DNA of 64,000 nt from Multifurca ochricompacta (Eukaryota > Basidiomycota > Agaricomycetes > Russulales > Russulaceae): positions 62,001-126,000 of the forward strand of contig WTXG01000104.1 of NCBI GenBank assembly GCA_022496185.1, written 5' to 3'. Position numbers and translations under genes: made by a program. Positions 9,238 through 21,175 of the stretch are shown piece by piece (the stretch's first letter is position 1; each line of letters begins with the position of its first letter). The notes below the pieces were generated by a model. That model searched no databases. It saw only the letters and a program-made list of their open reading frames with translations, and was not told where the DNA came from.

Positions 9238-10716
9238 ATGTCGTCTCAACTGACAATTGCCGTTCCTGTCTTTGATGGATCTAACTATTCCGCTTGGGCC
9301 AATGTGATGAGGGCTTTCCTTATGTCTAGTGGGCTTTGGGAGGTCATGAATGGCTCCGACCCTTGTCCTAATGCCAAGGATGAACAGAACCCTACTGAAG
9401 ATGAAAAATTACTTCAGAAGGAATGGGACCGCGCTGATAACAAGGCGATCAGCACTATAATCTTGAGGCTGTCCACTGCGATCCAGCATGAACATACCTC
9501 AACTGGCTCTTCCTTTCTTATATGGATCAGTCTAAAGAGCAAGTATGGCTCAGTGGGGCCCGCTGCAATCTTTAGGGACTTCAAAGAAGCCCTAAACTTT
9601 CGCCTGGACTCTGCCAAGCACCCCTTGCCTCAGATTAACCACCTTGAGGTTGCCTTTGAGCGCCTTGAGACCAATAGTGTCACCATCCCTGATGTCTTGC
9701 AGGGCATGCTCCTGCTCCATACGCTCCCTCCCAAATGGGAGGCCCTTATCCCCACCATCCTTGTTGGAAGATCTCCTTCCAACATTAATCTAGCCGTAAT
9801 CCGCAATGCCGTGCTTGCTCAGTGGGAGCAAGATTGATCCAGGGGTAAGAACCCTCATGCAGCTAATAAGCTCTCGGCAATCAAATGGAAGCAGGGTGAC
9901 CCTCGCTTTAATCAGCAGAAACACTTTGGTGGCAAGCAGCCAGAGCAAGCGGAGAAACAGTCGGATCAGAAATTCCAGCATGGGTGCTGTGCCGGGAAGA
10001 AGTACAGAGATAATCAGCAGTCCAAGGGACAGCAGCATTCTCACATCGCCAATCAGGCATTCTTCCCTCCTCCTCATCTCATGACCACACCATCCATTCC
10101 CTCACCTCCTGTGTTTAAATCTCATTACAGGAATGGAAGGCCTCGCATCGTGATGTGTACCACACCTAAGGAGTGGATCCCTGGCCGCTATCAAGCGTTT
10201 AACCAAGCCTTGGATCTGTGTGACAATATAGGTGTGCCAGGGACCTCTCGTAACATTAAACTGCTTGAGGCCCACATCACTGACCAATTCTCAAGAGCGT
10301 CATCCAGTAAGACCAAACTGGAGGACCTTGAAGAGGATGGAGATGAGCTGCCCTGCAAGAAAACCAGATCCCCCTCACCTATCGACATTGATTCAGAAGA
10401 CGAGGAGGAGGACCCCAATAATCCTCTGGATTGGGGTTCTGATCATCTTGATGATCAGTTGGCTGATCTGGCTGGTCTAGACGAGGATGACGATCAAGAT
10501 GTGTATGTCCCTCCTTTCCTTCTACCCTGCAAAGCTCATAGACGCATTTATGCTTCTTTAGTTTGTGCTTCTAGGGAACCCCCTATTGAGAGCCGTTGTT
10601 ATGCAGGAGTAAACAGCACAGTACATGACTTTAGGTCATGTACCAATATATTTGAGTTGCGGCATAATTGCCTGTGTGCTAAATGTAAAGGAAAGACTAC
10701 AGACGATAGCCATATA
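9238..10716 (+). pseudogene. COP2 gag and gag-protease linker
   Basis: Starts MSSQLTIAVPVFDGSNYSAW, a typical copia gag opening. One in-frame TGA at 9835, then the same frame continues through a basic/glutamine stretch, an acidic run (SEDEEEDPNN, DEDDDQD) and a cysteine pair CLCAKCKG just before the TC-1 insertion at 10717. It resumes at 12329 in the protease. Inactive. Confidence 0.85.
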
Positions 10717-12326
10717 CAGTAGCCCACAAAACCATTCCAATGTTTGGCCACCCTGAAGAGATTGACCTACCACACAATGAGAATAATTTCCAAAATTAGT
10801 AGAAATTAGTAGATGACAGTGTAGCATCTAAGCTTCAATTACAGCCTATAATAATGTCAATTGGATCAGTGGTTCATGATATATAAAATGTTTTGTGAGG
10901 CATTATCATTGGAACGGTTTTGTGGCCAACATGTGAGATGACAAAACCGGTATCTGGTGGTCATGGGAATGCATTGACAGTCATGTGACAATGTTTAATA
11001 AGTTGAACACACACCAAATAATCATCAAGAACACTTGCTTCTTACCATGCATGCCCTCTCTGCTGCCAAAAGGACTCACATCATCTCCCTCCTCACTTCA
11101 GGCAAATCTGCCCATAAAGTGTCAACTATGACTGGCCATGGCACTATTATCATCTCAAGATGGGTCATAAATACTGCCCTTACCATCCCAAGTCAAATGG
11201 AGGGAGACCAAGGAAGCTGACAGAGAGAAATGCTCAGCATGCTGTTTGCCTTATCTCCTCTGGCAGGGCAGACACAGATGTGGAAGTGACTAGAGCACTT
11301 CAGAAGTTGTTAATGGGTTCCTCTATCAACATAATATGCCCATCCATCCTCCCATCAAGTTTTCAAGCCATAACTGGCCCCTCCCATATCATACACCCCC
11401 ATTCCATCATAAGTGCAATAGGCCACAAAACCAATCCAATGACATTGTTACACAAAACATTTTATATATCATGAACCACTGACCCAATTGACATCAGTAT
11501 AGGCTCTAAGTGACACTTAGATGATACAATATCATCTACCAATTTCTACTAATTTTGGAAATTATTCCTATGGTGTGGTTGGTCAATCTCTTCAGGATGG
11601 TTAAACATTGGAATGGTTTTGTGGGTTACTGTATGATGGAATGGGGGTGTATGATATGGGAGGGGCCAGTTATGGCTTGAAAACTTGATGGGAGGATGGA
11701 TGGGCATATTATGTTGATAGAGGAACCCATTAACAACTTCTGAAGTGCTCTAGTCACTTCCACATCTGTGTCTGCCCTGCCAGAGGAGATAAGGCAAACA
11801 GCATGCTGAGCATTTCTCTCTGTCAGCTTCCTTGGTCTCCCTCCATTTGACTTGGGATGGTAAGGGCAGTATTTATGACCCATCTTGAGATGATAATAGT
11901 GCCATGGCCAGTCATAGTTGACACTTTATGGGCAGATTTGCCTGAAGTGAGGAGGGAGATGATGTGAGTCCTTTTGGCAGCAGAGAGGGCATGCATGGTA
12001 AGAAGCAAGTGTTCTTGATGATTATTTGGTGTGTGTTCAACTTATTAAACATTGTCACATGACTGTCAATGCATTCCCATGACCACCAGATACCGGTTTT
12101 GTCATCTCACATGTTGGCCACAAAACCGTTCCAATGATAATGCCTCACAAAACATTTTATATATCATGAACCACTGATCCAATTGACATTATTATAGGCT
12201 GTAATTGAAGCTTAGATGCTACACTGTCATCTACTAATTTCTACTAATTTTGGAAATTATTCTCATTGTGTGGTAGGTCAATCTCTTCAGGGTGGCCAAA
12301 CATTGGAACGGTTTTGTGGGCTACTG
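10717..12326. mobile_element. TC-1: palindromic (fold-back) Tc1/mariner element, 1610 bp
   Basis: Ends CAGTAGCCCACAAAACC and its inverse, with TA duplication (10715-10716, 12327-12328). Arms of equal length, 694 bp (10717-11410 and 11633-12326), are near-perfect inverted copies. Each encodes the same N-terminal Tc1-type helix-turn-helix fragment (LSAAKRTHIISLLTSGKSAH...ISRWVI), on + at 11035-11220 and on - at 11823-12008. The 222-bp centre is another copy of the ~210-bp terminal region. No DDE catalytic region, so non-autonomous. Confidence 0.9.
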
Positions 12327-12328
12327 TA

Positions 12329-15300
12329 ACATGGCTCTTAGATTCAGGTGCTTCATTGCACTTTACCTTTTCTCTCGACAATTTCATTGAGTATGAGGAC
12401 ATGGCGAACCCTGAGCCTGTTAAAACGGCTTCTAAGCCAATCTATATCAAAGGGAAGGGTACAGTTCTACTAGAACATGATGTCACATACAATGGAGTCA
12501 CTAGAACGCGCACTACACGCTTATATCCAGTATATTACATTCCTGATATTACTGGGAGACTCCTGAGTGTCAGAGAATTTCTTAAGCAAGGGCTGAATGT
12601 CTATGGGGACGAACACCAATTAACCTTGCGCAATAAGGGATCCAAAGTCCCTGTTATTCAATGCCATCCGGCGATTCCTGGCCAAACTATCTATTGGCTT
12701 CATTCTAAGATCGCAAATTTATGATCTTACTCCACAATCTACACTGTAGATTATGATCAAATGCATAAGTGCCTAGGACATCCTTCAAAGGAAGTCTTAC
12801 GTCATGCCAAAGATCACACTAAGGGATTCCCCCGAGATCTATCTTATCTGAAGACAGCTCCCTTATGCCCGGGATGTGCACAAGGCAAGATGCCTTCACA
12901 ATCTTATCTCCCGTCTGAAACATGTGCCTCAAAGCCATTTGAGCACATTCATTCAGATCTGAAGATCTTCCTGGTAGAATCTTATCATAAATACAAATAT
13001 TTTATCAGCTTTATTGATGATTATATGTCATTCACGTGGATTGTCTGTTTGTGCACTAAGTCTGCTGCAATAAATGCTTTGCGACAATTCCTTGCCATGA
13101 TCAAAAATCAACATAACACCACCATTAAAGAGTGGATGTCTGATGCTGGTGGCAAATACAAGTCTGATGTATTTATGAATGTACTAAAAGATGAAGGGAT
13201 AAAAATCCTACAGAGCATGCCTCATACTCCCCAACAAAACGGCTGTGCAGAGTGCTTCATGCGCACTTGTATGGATAAAGCACAATTGATGCGCATTGAG
13301 TCATGTCTTCCAGACTCTTGGTGGGAATTTGCTGTATTGCATGTGGTGCATCTCTACAATAGGACTCCTGTACATCGCCTGAAATGGCAGACACCTTATG
13401 AAAAAATACATGGAGAGGCACCAGAGATATCTCATTTGCATGTCTTTGGATGTGGTGTGTATGTCTACATTCCTGAAGAATGTCGCAGCAATAAACTAGC
13501 ACCTAAGTCAGAACTTATGGTGTACATTGGGCAGGCAGATGGCATTAAAGGCCATCTGTTCATGAGGCTTAGCAATAATCAATTATACACACAAGCTACA
13601 GCCCTCTTTGATGAGAATCTCTTCCCTAAGTGTGATTCCACCAGACAGCGTGGAGTTACAAAACTGAATGAGCCTCTACATACTGAAGGGCTGGATACAC
13701 AGCCCATTCCTTTAGTGGACGATGATGATTTCCTACCATCTTGCCTTCCACCTTCCAAACAAATAGAAGGACCTCAGGTTCTTGACGAAGAACCTAGCGC
13801 TTCACAGCCAGAGGTACCCTTGCCTTCTCCTGTGCCAGAACAACAACCAGTGCCTTTGCGGTGCTCTACACGGGAAAGGAAAGTTGCACTTCACCCTGGG
13901 AATGTCTATGGGGATAACAGGCACCCTGTTGATCAGATTACAGACATTCAGTGGATGCGGCAATGGAGACGAGCAGTGGAACCTCGGGGTAGCTCCCCAA
14001 TTCCATCCGCGCGTTTGAGACAGGTTCCTGGTCCTAGTCTCGACACTCCAGCCTGCACTAGCGATGATCCGCTTACACCCATAAGGGGGAGTGATGATGA
14101 AGTTGAGGATCTAGTAGATCTCATATCTCAACTAGCCCAGGAAGGGGGAGGAGAATTTGTGAATTATCTGCTCGCCAAAGCAGTTCCACATGATTCACAG
14201 CCACTAGACATGTCCAATATATGAGAGTGGACATATAGAGATATTTTGTGCATGCCTGACGCGCAACAAAAGGAATGGAAGACTGCCTGTCATGATGAAC
14301 TTGAGGCACTTTGCAGATGGAATGTCTTTACACTTGTGGACCCTCCCAAAGGGAGGAAGACAATAAAAAACAGATGGGTCTTTGACCAAAAATCTGATGG
14401 TCGTAAGAAAGCTAGGCTTGTTGCCAAAGGCTTTTCTCAGGTTGAAGGCATTGACTTTAATGAAATATTCTCGCCTGTTGTAAGGTTTGAGACTGTCCAG
14501 TTGATGCTTGTGCTTGCAGCGCTTGAGGATTGGCACATCACTGGATTAGATGTCAAAAGCACTTTCCTGTATGGTGAACTAGATGAAGAGCTATACATGG
14601 AACAACCTGAAGGTTTCAAAATTAAAGGACAAGAAACCAAAGTGCTACGACTACAATGCGCCATTTATGGTCTTAAACAAGCTGCCTTAGCATGGTGGAA
14701 GGTGCTGGATAAATCCATGGCAGCGATGGGCTGTAAATGCCTACTCTCAGACTCAGGCCTATTTCTATATAAGGCTAATAATGGGTCAATTGTCATCATC
14801 ATTGTATATGTCGATGATGCGTTATTTATGGGAAATGACAAAGTCCTAGTCAGAAAATTAAAAACTGACTTTATGAACAAATGGGAGTGCAGGGATCTAG
14901 GAGATACAAAGGAGTTCTTGCGAATGCACATAACTAGGAAGGATGGCAAAATTCTACTTGATCAACAGCCATACCTAACTAAAGTGCTGCAACAGTTTGG
15001 GATGCTCAACGCAAAATTTGCGCCCACTCCTCTCCCAGAAGGCTATCATCCAGAGCCTAACACTGAACCTGCCAATCCTTCCATTCATTCAAAGTTCCAA
15101 CAAGTAATCAGCTCATTACTTTACATTATGTTGGACACGTGACCAGATATTGCCTTTGCAGTGACAAGGCTATCTCAATTTGCCGCTAATCCATCTCAAG
15201 ATCATCTTGATCGAGCACTGTATATCTGCCGATATTTAGCTGGCACATCCGATTACACGCTTATCTACAATGGCAGATCAAATGGCGGATTGATCGCATG

Positions 15301-15438
15301 CACTGATTCTGATTGGGCGTCAAACCCAATAGATCACCAATCTACTACTGGATATATGGTGAAAATAGCAAATGGGATATTCAGCTGGAATTCTAGAGCG
15401 CAAAAGACCACAGCGCTCTCATCCACTGAAGCAGAATA
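12329..15438 (+). pseudogene. COP2 pol: protease, integrase, RT, start of RNase H
   Basis: One frame with TGA stops at 12722, 14222 and 15140. Protease TWLLDSGASLHFT (intact DSGA) near 12331. Pre-integrase MHKCLGHPSKE...CPGCAQGK. Integrase D at FIDDYMSF, then SDAGGKYKSDV and HTPQQNGCAE. RT KNRWVFDQKSDGRKKARLVA, VKSTFLYGELDEELYMEQP and YVDDALFMG near 14809. RNase H CTDSDWASNP and STEAEYSA. Stops replace expected arginine codons (for example LDT*PDIAF for T-R-P-D), consistent with CGA to TGA. TC-2 interrupts after STEAEYSA. Confidence 0.9.
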
Positions 15439-17060
15439 CAGTGCCTCACAAAACTGAGTCAATGTTTTGCACTTTTGCACTGTTTGTTGAATATCACATC
15501 AGCCAAAACAAATATAAACAAAGTCTTGGTAGACCATAAAAGGTACAAGATAAGGGTTATGTAATGCAACAATGATTATGTAATTCTGATCAAAACCTGT
15601 GGAGCTATGCCCATTTCAAATTGGGGACTCATTGACTCAGTTTTGTGAGTGGGTATCAGAAATATCAGAATCTGATGCTCCATCAAATGTACAGCAACCA
15701 ATCCTTAATATATGGTTACCATAGTTGTCTTGATATTGATGGGACATGGAATAGAGCTATTTAACCATGGTTTACATTCCCAGAATATTATAATTTCCCA
15801 ATGCACCCCACCTCCTCTGCTCAGAAAGAAAACATGCACTCTCTGGCCTCTGAAGGTCATTCCACTGACACTATTGCCTCCAGACTCAGCCTCAGCCAGT
15901 CCACAGTCTCTAGGACACTCAGAACCCTCCTTCCCAACCATCAGTCACCTCATTTTGGTCATCTTTCCAAGCTCTCTGCTACCTCTGAACATGCTATCAT
16001 GATACAAATCACCACAGGAAAGGTTGGCAATGCTGTCCAGGCCACAAAGCACATCAATTCCATCATCCCCAACCATGTCTCTTCACAAACTGTGCACTGG
16101 GTTCTTAAATGACATTCATTCAAGGCTGTAACAAAGAAGAAAAGGCCACTACTCTCTGCAGTACATTGCAAGAAGCACTTAGCCTTTGCTTTGAAGTACC
16201 AAAACTGGACTGTGGAGGACTGGCATCTGACCCAAACCTGTTGATTTTGGTCTCATCTGACCAAATGACCCTCTTGCAGTCCTCCACAGTCCAGTTTTGG
16301 TACTTCAAAGCAAAGGCTAAGTGCTTCTTGCAATGTACTGCAGAGAGTAGTGGCCTTTTCTTCTTTGTTACAGCCTTGAATGAATGTCATTTAAGAACCC
16401 AGTGCACAGTTTGTGAAGAGACATGGTTGGGGATGATGGAATTGATGTGCTTTGTGGCCTGGACAGCATTGCCAACCTTTCCTGTGGTGATTTGTATCAT
16501 GATAGCATGTTCAGAGGTAGCAGAGAGCTTGGAAAGATGACCAAAATGAGGTGACTGATGGTTGGGAAGGAGGGTTCTGAGTGTCCTAGAGACTGTGGAC
16601 TGGCTGAGGCTGAGTCTGGAGGCAATAGTGTCAGTGGAATGACCTTCAGAGGCCAGAGAGTGCATGTTTTCTTTCTGAGCAGAGGAGGTGGGGTGCATTG
16701 GGAAATTATAATATTCTGGGAATGTAAACCATGGTTAAATAGCTCTATTCCATGTCCCATCAATATCAAGACAACTATGGTAACCATATATTAAGGATTG
16801 GTTGCTGTACATTTGATGGAGCATCAGATTCTGATATTTCTGATACCCACTCACAAAACTGAGTCAATGAGTCCCCAATTTGAAATGGGCATAGCTCCAC
16901 AGGTTTTGATCAGAATTACATAATCATTGTTGCATTACATAACCCTTATCTTGTACCTTTTATGGTCTACCAAGACTTTGTTTATATTTGTTTTGGCTGA
17001 TGTGATATTCAACAAACAGTGCAAAAGTGCAAAACATTGACTCAGTTTTGTGAGGCACTG
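15439..17060. mobile_element. TC-2: palindromic (fold-back) Tc1/mariner element, 1622 bp
   Basis: Ends CAGTGCCTCACAAAACTGAG and inverse, TA duplication at 15437-15438 and 17061-17062. Arms 783 bp each (15439-16221, 16278-17060), 56-bp spacer. Both arms encode the same Tc1 helix-turn-helix domain (IASRLSLSQSTVSRTLR; + 15801-16112, - 16387-16698). The minus strand through the spacer reads WTVEDCKRVIWSDETKINRF, the first-aspartate region of the DDE domain. Arms carry direct repeats of the terminal motif (ACTCACAAAACTGAGTCAATG-like, near 15629 and 16850). Confidence 0.9.
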
Positions 17061-17062
17061 TA

Positions 17063-17387
17063 CATGTCGCTTTCTGACACAATGCGACAGATTGTATGGA
17101 TCAAATCGCTTCTAAGCGAAATTGGCATTGATCTAGGACCTGTTCCCCTCTGCAGTGATAACCAAGGCTCCATCTTTATGGCCTCTAATCCTGTACAAGA
17201 GTGATGGATAAAACATATTGATATCCGCTTCCACTACATTAGACAAATTGTACAGGAGAAGAAAATCGAGCTATTCTTTATAGAAGGCTCTGAAAATCCC
17301 ACAGACATGTTCACCAAGAATTTGGGACGCATCAAATTCCTGAAATTCAGGAGTCAACTTGGGCTAGAGATTAACTCGCCTAAGTAG
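17063..17387 (+). pseudogene. COP2 RNase H C-terminus
   Basis: Continues the frame after TC-2: MSLSDTMRQIVWIKSLLSEI, SDNQGSIFMASNP, then TGA 17202 where RSKHIDIR is usual, KHIDIRFHYIRQIV, NPTDMFTKNLGR and stop TAG 17385. These are the canonical copia C-terminal motifs. Confidence 0.88.
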
Positions 17388-17434
17388 GGATAATTGCTTA
17401 GCATGCTTAGCAGCGGCACTTAGCAAGGGGGAGT

Positions 17435-17780
17435 GTTGAACCAAGATACCGGTACAGAGGCTCCGGGATAGCAGTACAACATGATTGTGATCACGTGTAG
17501 ATAACACAAGTAAGAATGCATTCATAATTAGCTAGATTACTTAGAATATACATCTAAGATCGGGCATGTGATCAAATCACATCAATAACGAGATAACGCA
17601 CTCGTATAATTAAGTAGCCGATATAGTACATTAAATTGTATATAAACTACTGTATAACTGCTATAGATTAAGCAGTTGCTATCGCATTAATGACTGCATC
17701 TAAGTCTCAAAGTAAAACAAAAGTGAGATAGCTAGCAGTAATGTAGTATCTAGTGTAGGCTGCACCATACCTGTTCTATA
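17435..17780 (+). repeat. COP2 3' LTR (346 bp)
   Basis: Preceded by purine tract AGCAAGGGGGAG. Starts TGTTGAACC and ends CTGTTCTATA, an atypical TG...TA end confirmed by the adjacent AGTAT duplication and by the same end before the 5' primer site. Differences from the 5' LTR pieces are few and mostly CpG-type transitions. Confidence 0.92.
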
Positions 17781-17785
17781 AGTAT

Positions 17786-17854
17786 TAGTTAGTTTATCTT
17801 ATCTCTTATCTTTACCATATTTAGCTAACACTTATCTGCTATCTAAATAGGTAA
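17786..17854 (+). repeat. COP5 LTR relic, right part
   Basis: Continues the GT-AG-like segment begun at 2097: TATCTTATCTCTTATC..., branch-like GCTAAC, and AATAG followed by GTAAAGATACTATAG. This corresponds to the region up to the linker in COP3's LTR. The intron-less copy expected next is absent and unrelated sequence follows. The exact end is uncertain. Confidence 0.5.
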
Positions 17855-18087
17855 AGATACTATAGTGGGGGAGTTTTGGTGGCTTAATGACAAGATTAAA
17901 GCTCATTCAGTCAATGCCATCCATGCTGTCTAATGCCGTCTACAGCCATTTTTTGATGGGTTTGGACGGCGTTTTCTGTACCCGTAACTGTCCATCTCAA
18001 TGATTGACTTGAGCTGCTACGGTACGGGTACAGCACCGTACTACGGCACTGTCATACTGTAAGCTACAGGTACAGCGCGCAGCCCTA
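17855..18087. other. Right arm of hAT-2, no gene seen
   Basis: Contains subterminal GGTACGGGTACAG and CCGTAC motifs and the terminal AGCGCGCAGCCCTA. No coding frame. Confidence 0.6.
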
Positions 18088-18095
18088 TGACCCAC

Positions 18096-19130
18096 ACGCA
18101 CTGGCTCACACACTGTACGTCACACCAACACCACCGCCACAACTCCTACCCCCACCTCCACCCATTCCAACTCAAATCCCTGTCCCTTGCTCATTTACCC
18201 CCCATACATCTCAGGCAGTATGATCATCCGGCTTTTGGTGCTCTGTTGGCCGATCTAGAGCATTTGGAGATACATAGTGCTGGTACAGACGCGTGGACTG
18301 ACCTTGTCACAGATCCGCTACCGCCTGGGCTCATCTCCCTCTGCGAACCCTTCTTCTCACACACCTTACCCCATCAGATCTTGACTGCACTGAACGTAAT
18401 GACGATGACGACAATACCAAGGGGAATGGCAATAGCGATGACACAGAACCTTGTTCATCTTGAGGTGCTCTCCCTATCCTTCTCCAACCCCATTGGTGTT
18501 TTCTACATCACCTACTCATTCGCGGACCTCTATTTCCCATGCCTTTGTGCGCTACGATTGCAACATGTCCAGTTCTCTGGAGCGTGTGATGCCGAATGGT
18601 TCATCACAAGGCATAGTGCCATGTTACTTGAGCTCCACCTTGCACATTGCCAATATGCTGTCCCACAGAATTCTGCAGGCCAACAAGCTGTTGATGCCGT
18701 GGGTGTGATAGCAGTGGCGGTGGCGGCAGCAGCAGCAGTAGCAGCAACAGGGACAGGGCACAGCGGTGGTGAAGAACTTGTCATGCCTGATGAGGATGGT
18801 TTCAATGATTGGCCTGTTGTCCTGCGGCCGTGGTCAGACATGTACCTCGAGTTTGCGAACAAGCTCGATTGATTGGTGTTCTTAGATGTGCAAGATCCCT
18901 GATGGATGAGTTTCCCGACTGATATGTGGCTTATTCTCCCCAAGACATGATGCAATTTTTGGAAGAGGGCCAGGAGGAAGTACGCGCGCTTGAGATCTTT
19001 CGACGGATGGTCAAGGAATGTGTGGAATGTTCGGGTATGGAGTATAAGCATGAGTTTTTTTTAAACATTTTTGGTGGAAATGATCATGATTTTTTATTTT
19101 TTTAGCCACCCTCAGGATACCAGACGAGGA
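18096..19130 (+). pseudogene. Hypothetical leucine-rich gene remnant, downstream side of hAT-2
   Basis: The frame around 18200-18872 contains regularly spaced leucines: ALLADLEHLEIHS, LVHLEVLSLSFS, LCALRLQHVQFS, MLLELHLAHC, as in LRR/F-box-like proteins. Immediately after the TSD a different frame (FSDPHALAHTLYVTP then proline-rich) continues the zinc-finger fragment at 464-593. Whether both belong to one gene is unclear. After 18872 another frame gives MMQFLEEGQEEVRALEIFRRM, with a possible intron at about 19035-19105 ending TTTTTTTAG. At least one shift and one stop suggest a pseudogene. Function unknown. Confidence 0.45.
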
Positions 19131-19231
19131 CGATCCTCCTTTCTCTCTAACCACCATCATCAAGCTTGAGCCTTGCTCACTTTGCTGGTTGTTTAGTTTA
19201 GAAAAATACATACCTTGCCTACACTGTTAGA

Positions 19232-19758
19232 ATGGACAACCCTATGGGTGGTCCACCCCTACACCCTGAGCAATGGGATGATGACTACGTCCCATTGTCC
19301 TCCCCTCCTGTCATGTTCTCCCCCCCTGGGGGCCAGGCCAACCCCATCTCCATCCTGTCCTCTTTGCACTGAACTGGCTCCTCCGTGCAGGCCATCGACA
19401 TTGCTGCTGAACCCACCCCTCCACTGCTGTACCAGCAACCTCGCCTTTCAGGCCCACCCCAATTAGTTCTCCAGGTCAACAACCCACTTTGGGACAATGA
19501 CCCACCCTGCACTACCAACTGTGCAGATGCTGTCATTGACATGGCTCCTGTTTACCCTCTGGACATCTTCATGTCCAACATCCAGATTCCTGCTGTGGAC
19601 ATTCAGCTTGTGAACATGCCCATGGAGCAAGTCCGCACTGACCTGATCCAACTTCAACACCTTGCTGCAGGGCATTCCCTGTACTACTGGGCCATGGATC
19701 TCATCCCTCAGCCCATCAATGACCTGAACATGTTGTTGCACCATGCCACAGGAGCGGC
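19232..19758 (+). pseudogene. LINE ORF1-like gene, 5' part (cut by GYP1)
   Basis: Starts MDNPMGGPPLHPEQWDDDYV, one in-frame stop (TGA after SILSSLH), then open to the GYP1 target site GCGGC (19754-19758). The joined frame continues exactly at 38300. Proline-rich N-terminus. See the 3' part for the only family-level clue. Confidence 0.55.
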
Positions 19759-20596
19759 TGTTACACCTGGTGCAGGCGTTCAGCACGACATGTGGCGAGT
19801 CATGTAGCAAAACTATGAAGTCAAGTGTGCACTGTCTTTCAAGTACACGGAGATCGGATGAGGAGTCAATACCAAGGAGCTAATCCCTTAGTATCGGTGA
19901 GCAGAAGAGTGCCAGAAGCACTGAGATGATTCAGGAGTCAGGTCTTAGGATCACCCAGAAGGTAATGCACCAAGTCAATTAAGAAGTCAAGTCTAAGGTA
20001 TACAGGCTATCTAGGCAGGCCTTATATACATAATAGAAGTCAGAGTCTGAATCAGAGTACTGCACTCAGTGTATCAATGAAGTTGTAATCTAGCTAAATG
20101 GGGAACGGAGTCAATGTAATGCTCAGTGGGGCATTGCTGTGCGACATGCACTGGTTGGCGCAAGTCCACAGACACTTGGTCCAGCACTAGTCAGCCACAT
20201 CTGTGGCACCCGACACTGTGGGTCTGGGATCTACAACAAGCCTGGCATAACAGGGCCAGGCTCTTAGCTTCAGGGTGGATAGGAAGTTGTGCTATAACCA
20301 AGCACAGAGAAAGATGGGAAGAGTCAGCCAAAGGGAGCTAATCCCCTAAGGCTGTTGAGTGGGAATCAGGCTCAGCTGCAGTGCTGGAAGCACATCAGGC
20401 AAACTGGGCTCAAAGGAAGCAAAGGAGGGGAAACCAGAGCAGCAACAGCATCTGGGTCAAGGGGTGAGATCTGGAGATGAAGTGCACACCCATTGCCAGA
20501 GGCAATGGGGTCCTTCCAGTGACGCAAAGAAAGCAAAGGGGACTTAGAAGTCCAGTCTGTATTCCATGATCAGGGAAACTCTAGGCTGAAGGCCCA

Positions 20597-21175
20597 TGTA
20601 ACATGTATTTTTGATTTTTGCATTTTGGCATTTGACCTCGTGTTTCGGTGTTTCATCACTTATCACTCCAAGCCTATACATATTAGGCTTCTCTTTTTAT
20701 TTACATCTAGACTAGCATGACTTCTAATGACGTAGCCCCTCCTTATCCACCTACATCTCCCACTGGTTTGCCCAGACTGCTCACCCCTCCATGATGTAGC
20801 TGTGACATAGCTATGATCCAGTCCTATCAGTCGTCATAGGCCTAGATAGTTATGTTAGATTACTGTCAATATCCCTGTATTTAAGGACCTACCAGTTCAC
20901 AGAGACAGACCAAGTCTGTTCTCCTGTGCCAATACAGGTGTTCCATATCAGACAGAAACCTTGATTCCACTTGAGCCCCTAAGCCGTGCCTTAGGAGTCT
21001 TCGTCCCCAGTATTTAGTGACAGGACTGTGCGTCTCTGTCCAATTTCGACTCGCGCGCGCGTCTGCTGCGACCTACAGAGCTTGAACAACTTGGTGATCG
21101 CCTTGAAACATTGACACTTGATTTAACCTCCTTGATGCGAATTGACTTGCACACAGCTAGCACCTGGCTGTGACA
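20597..21175 (+). repeat. Solo LTR, family M/N (579 bp)
   Basis: TGTAACATG...CACCTGGCTGTGACA with TSD GCCCA at 20592-20596 and 21176-21180. The 3' end and the hairpin AGACAGACCAAGTCTGTTCT link it to the GYP2 LTR (45646-46219), the GYP4 LTR and the solo LTR at 42234. Confidence 0.9.

Larger units (their letters stand above)
2105..17780 (+). mobile_element. COP2: Ty1/copia retrotransposon, degenerate, carrying nested elements
   Basis: LTRs begin TGTTGAACCAAG and end TTCTATA. A 5-bp duplication AGTAT lies at 2100-2104 and 17781-17785. Order is LTR, half-tRNA primer site, repeat-rich leader, gag, protease, integrase, RT, RNase H, purine tract, LTR: the copia order. Own length is about 6 kb. It is interrupted by COP1 in its 5' LTR and by two fold-back Tc1 elements in its coding region. 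All in-frame stops seen are TGA, mostly where CGA is expected. Confidence 0.93.
594..18087. mobile_element. hAT-2: non-autonomous hAT element enlarged to 17.5 kb by nested insertions
   Basis: The ends are imperfect inverted repeats: left TAGGGCTGCACGCTGT (594-609), right (reverse complement from 18087) TAGGGCTGCGCGCTGT. They are flanked by a perfect 8-bp duplication TGACCCAC at 586-593 and 18088-18095. Eight-bp duplications and TAG termini are the hAT signature. Both ends carry GGTACGGGTA-type subterminal motifs. No transposase is seen in its own sequence (594-1272, 1764-1859, about 17855-18087), so it was mobilised in trans. All other elements between these ends inserted later. Confidence 0.85.

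Noticed and set aside
16109..16540. 143-codon ORF crossing the centre of TC-2
   Set aside because: Reads through the spacer into the inverted arm; hydrophobic/cysteine-rich content comes from antisense transposase.
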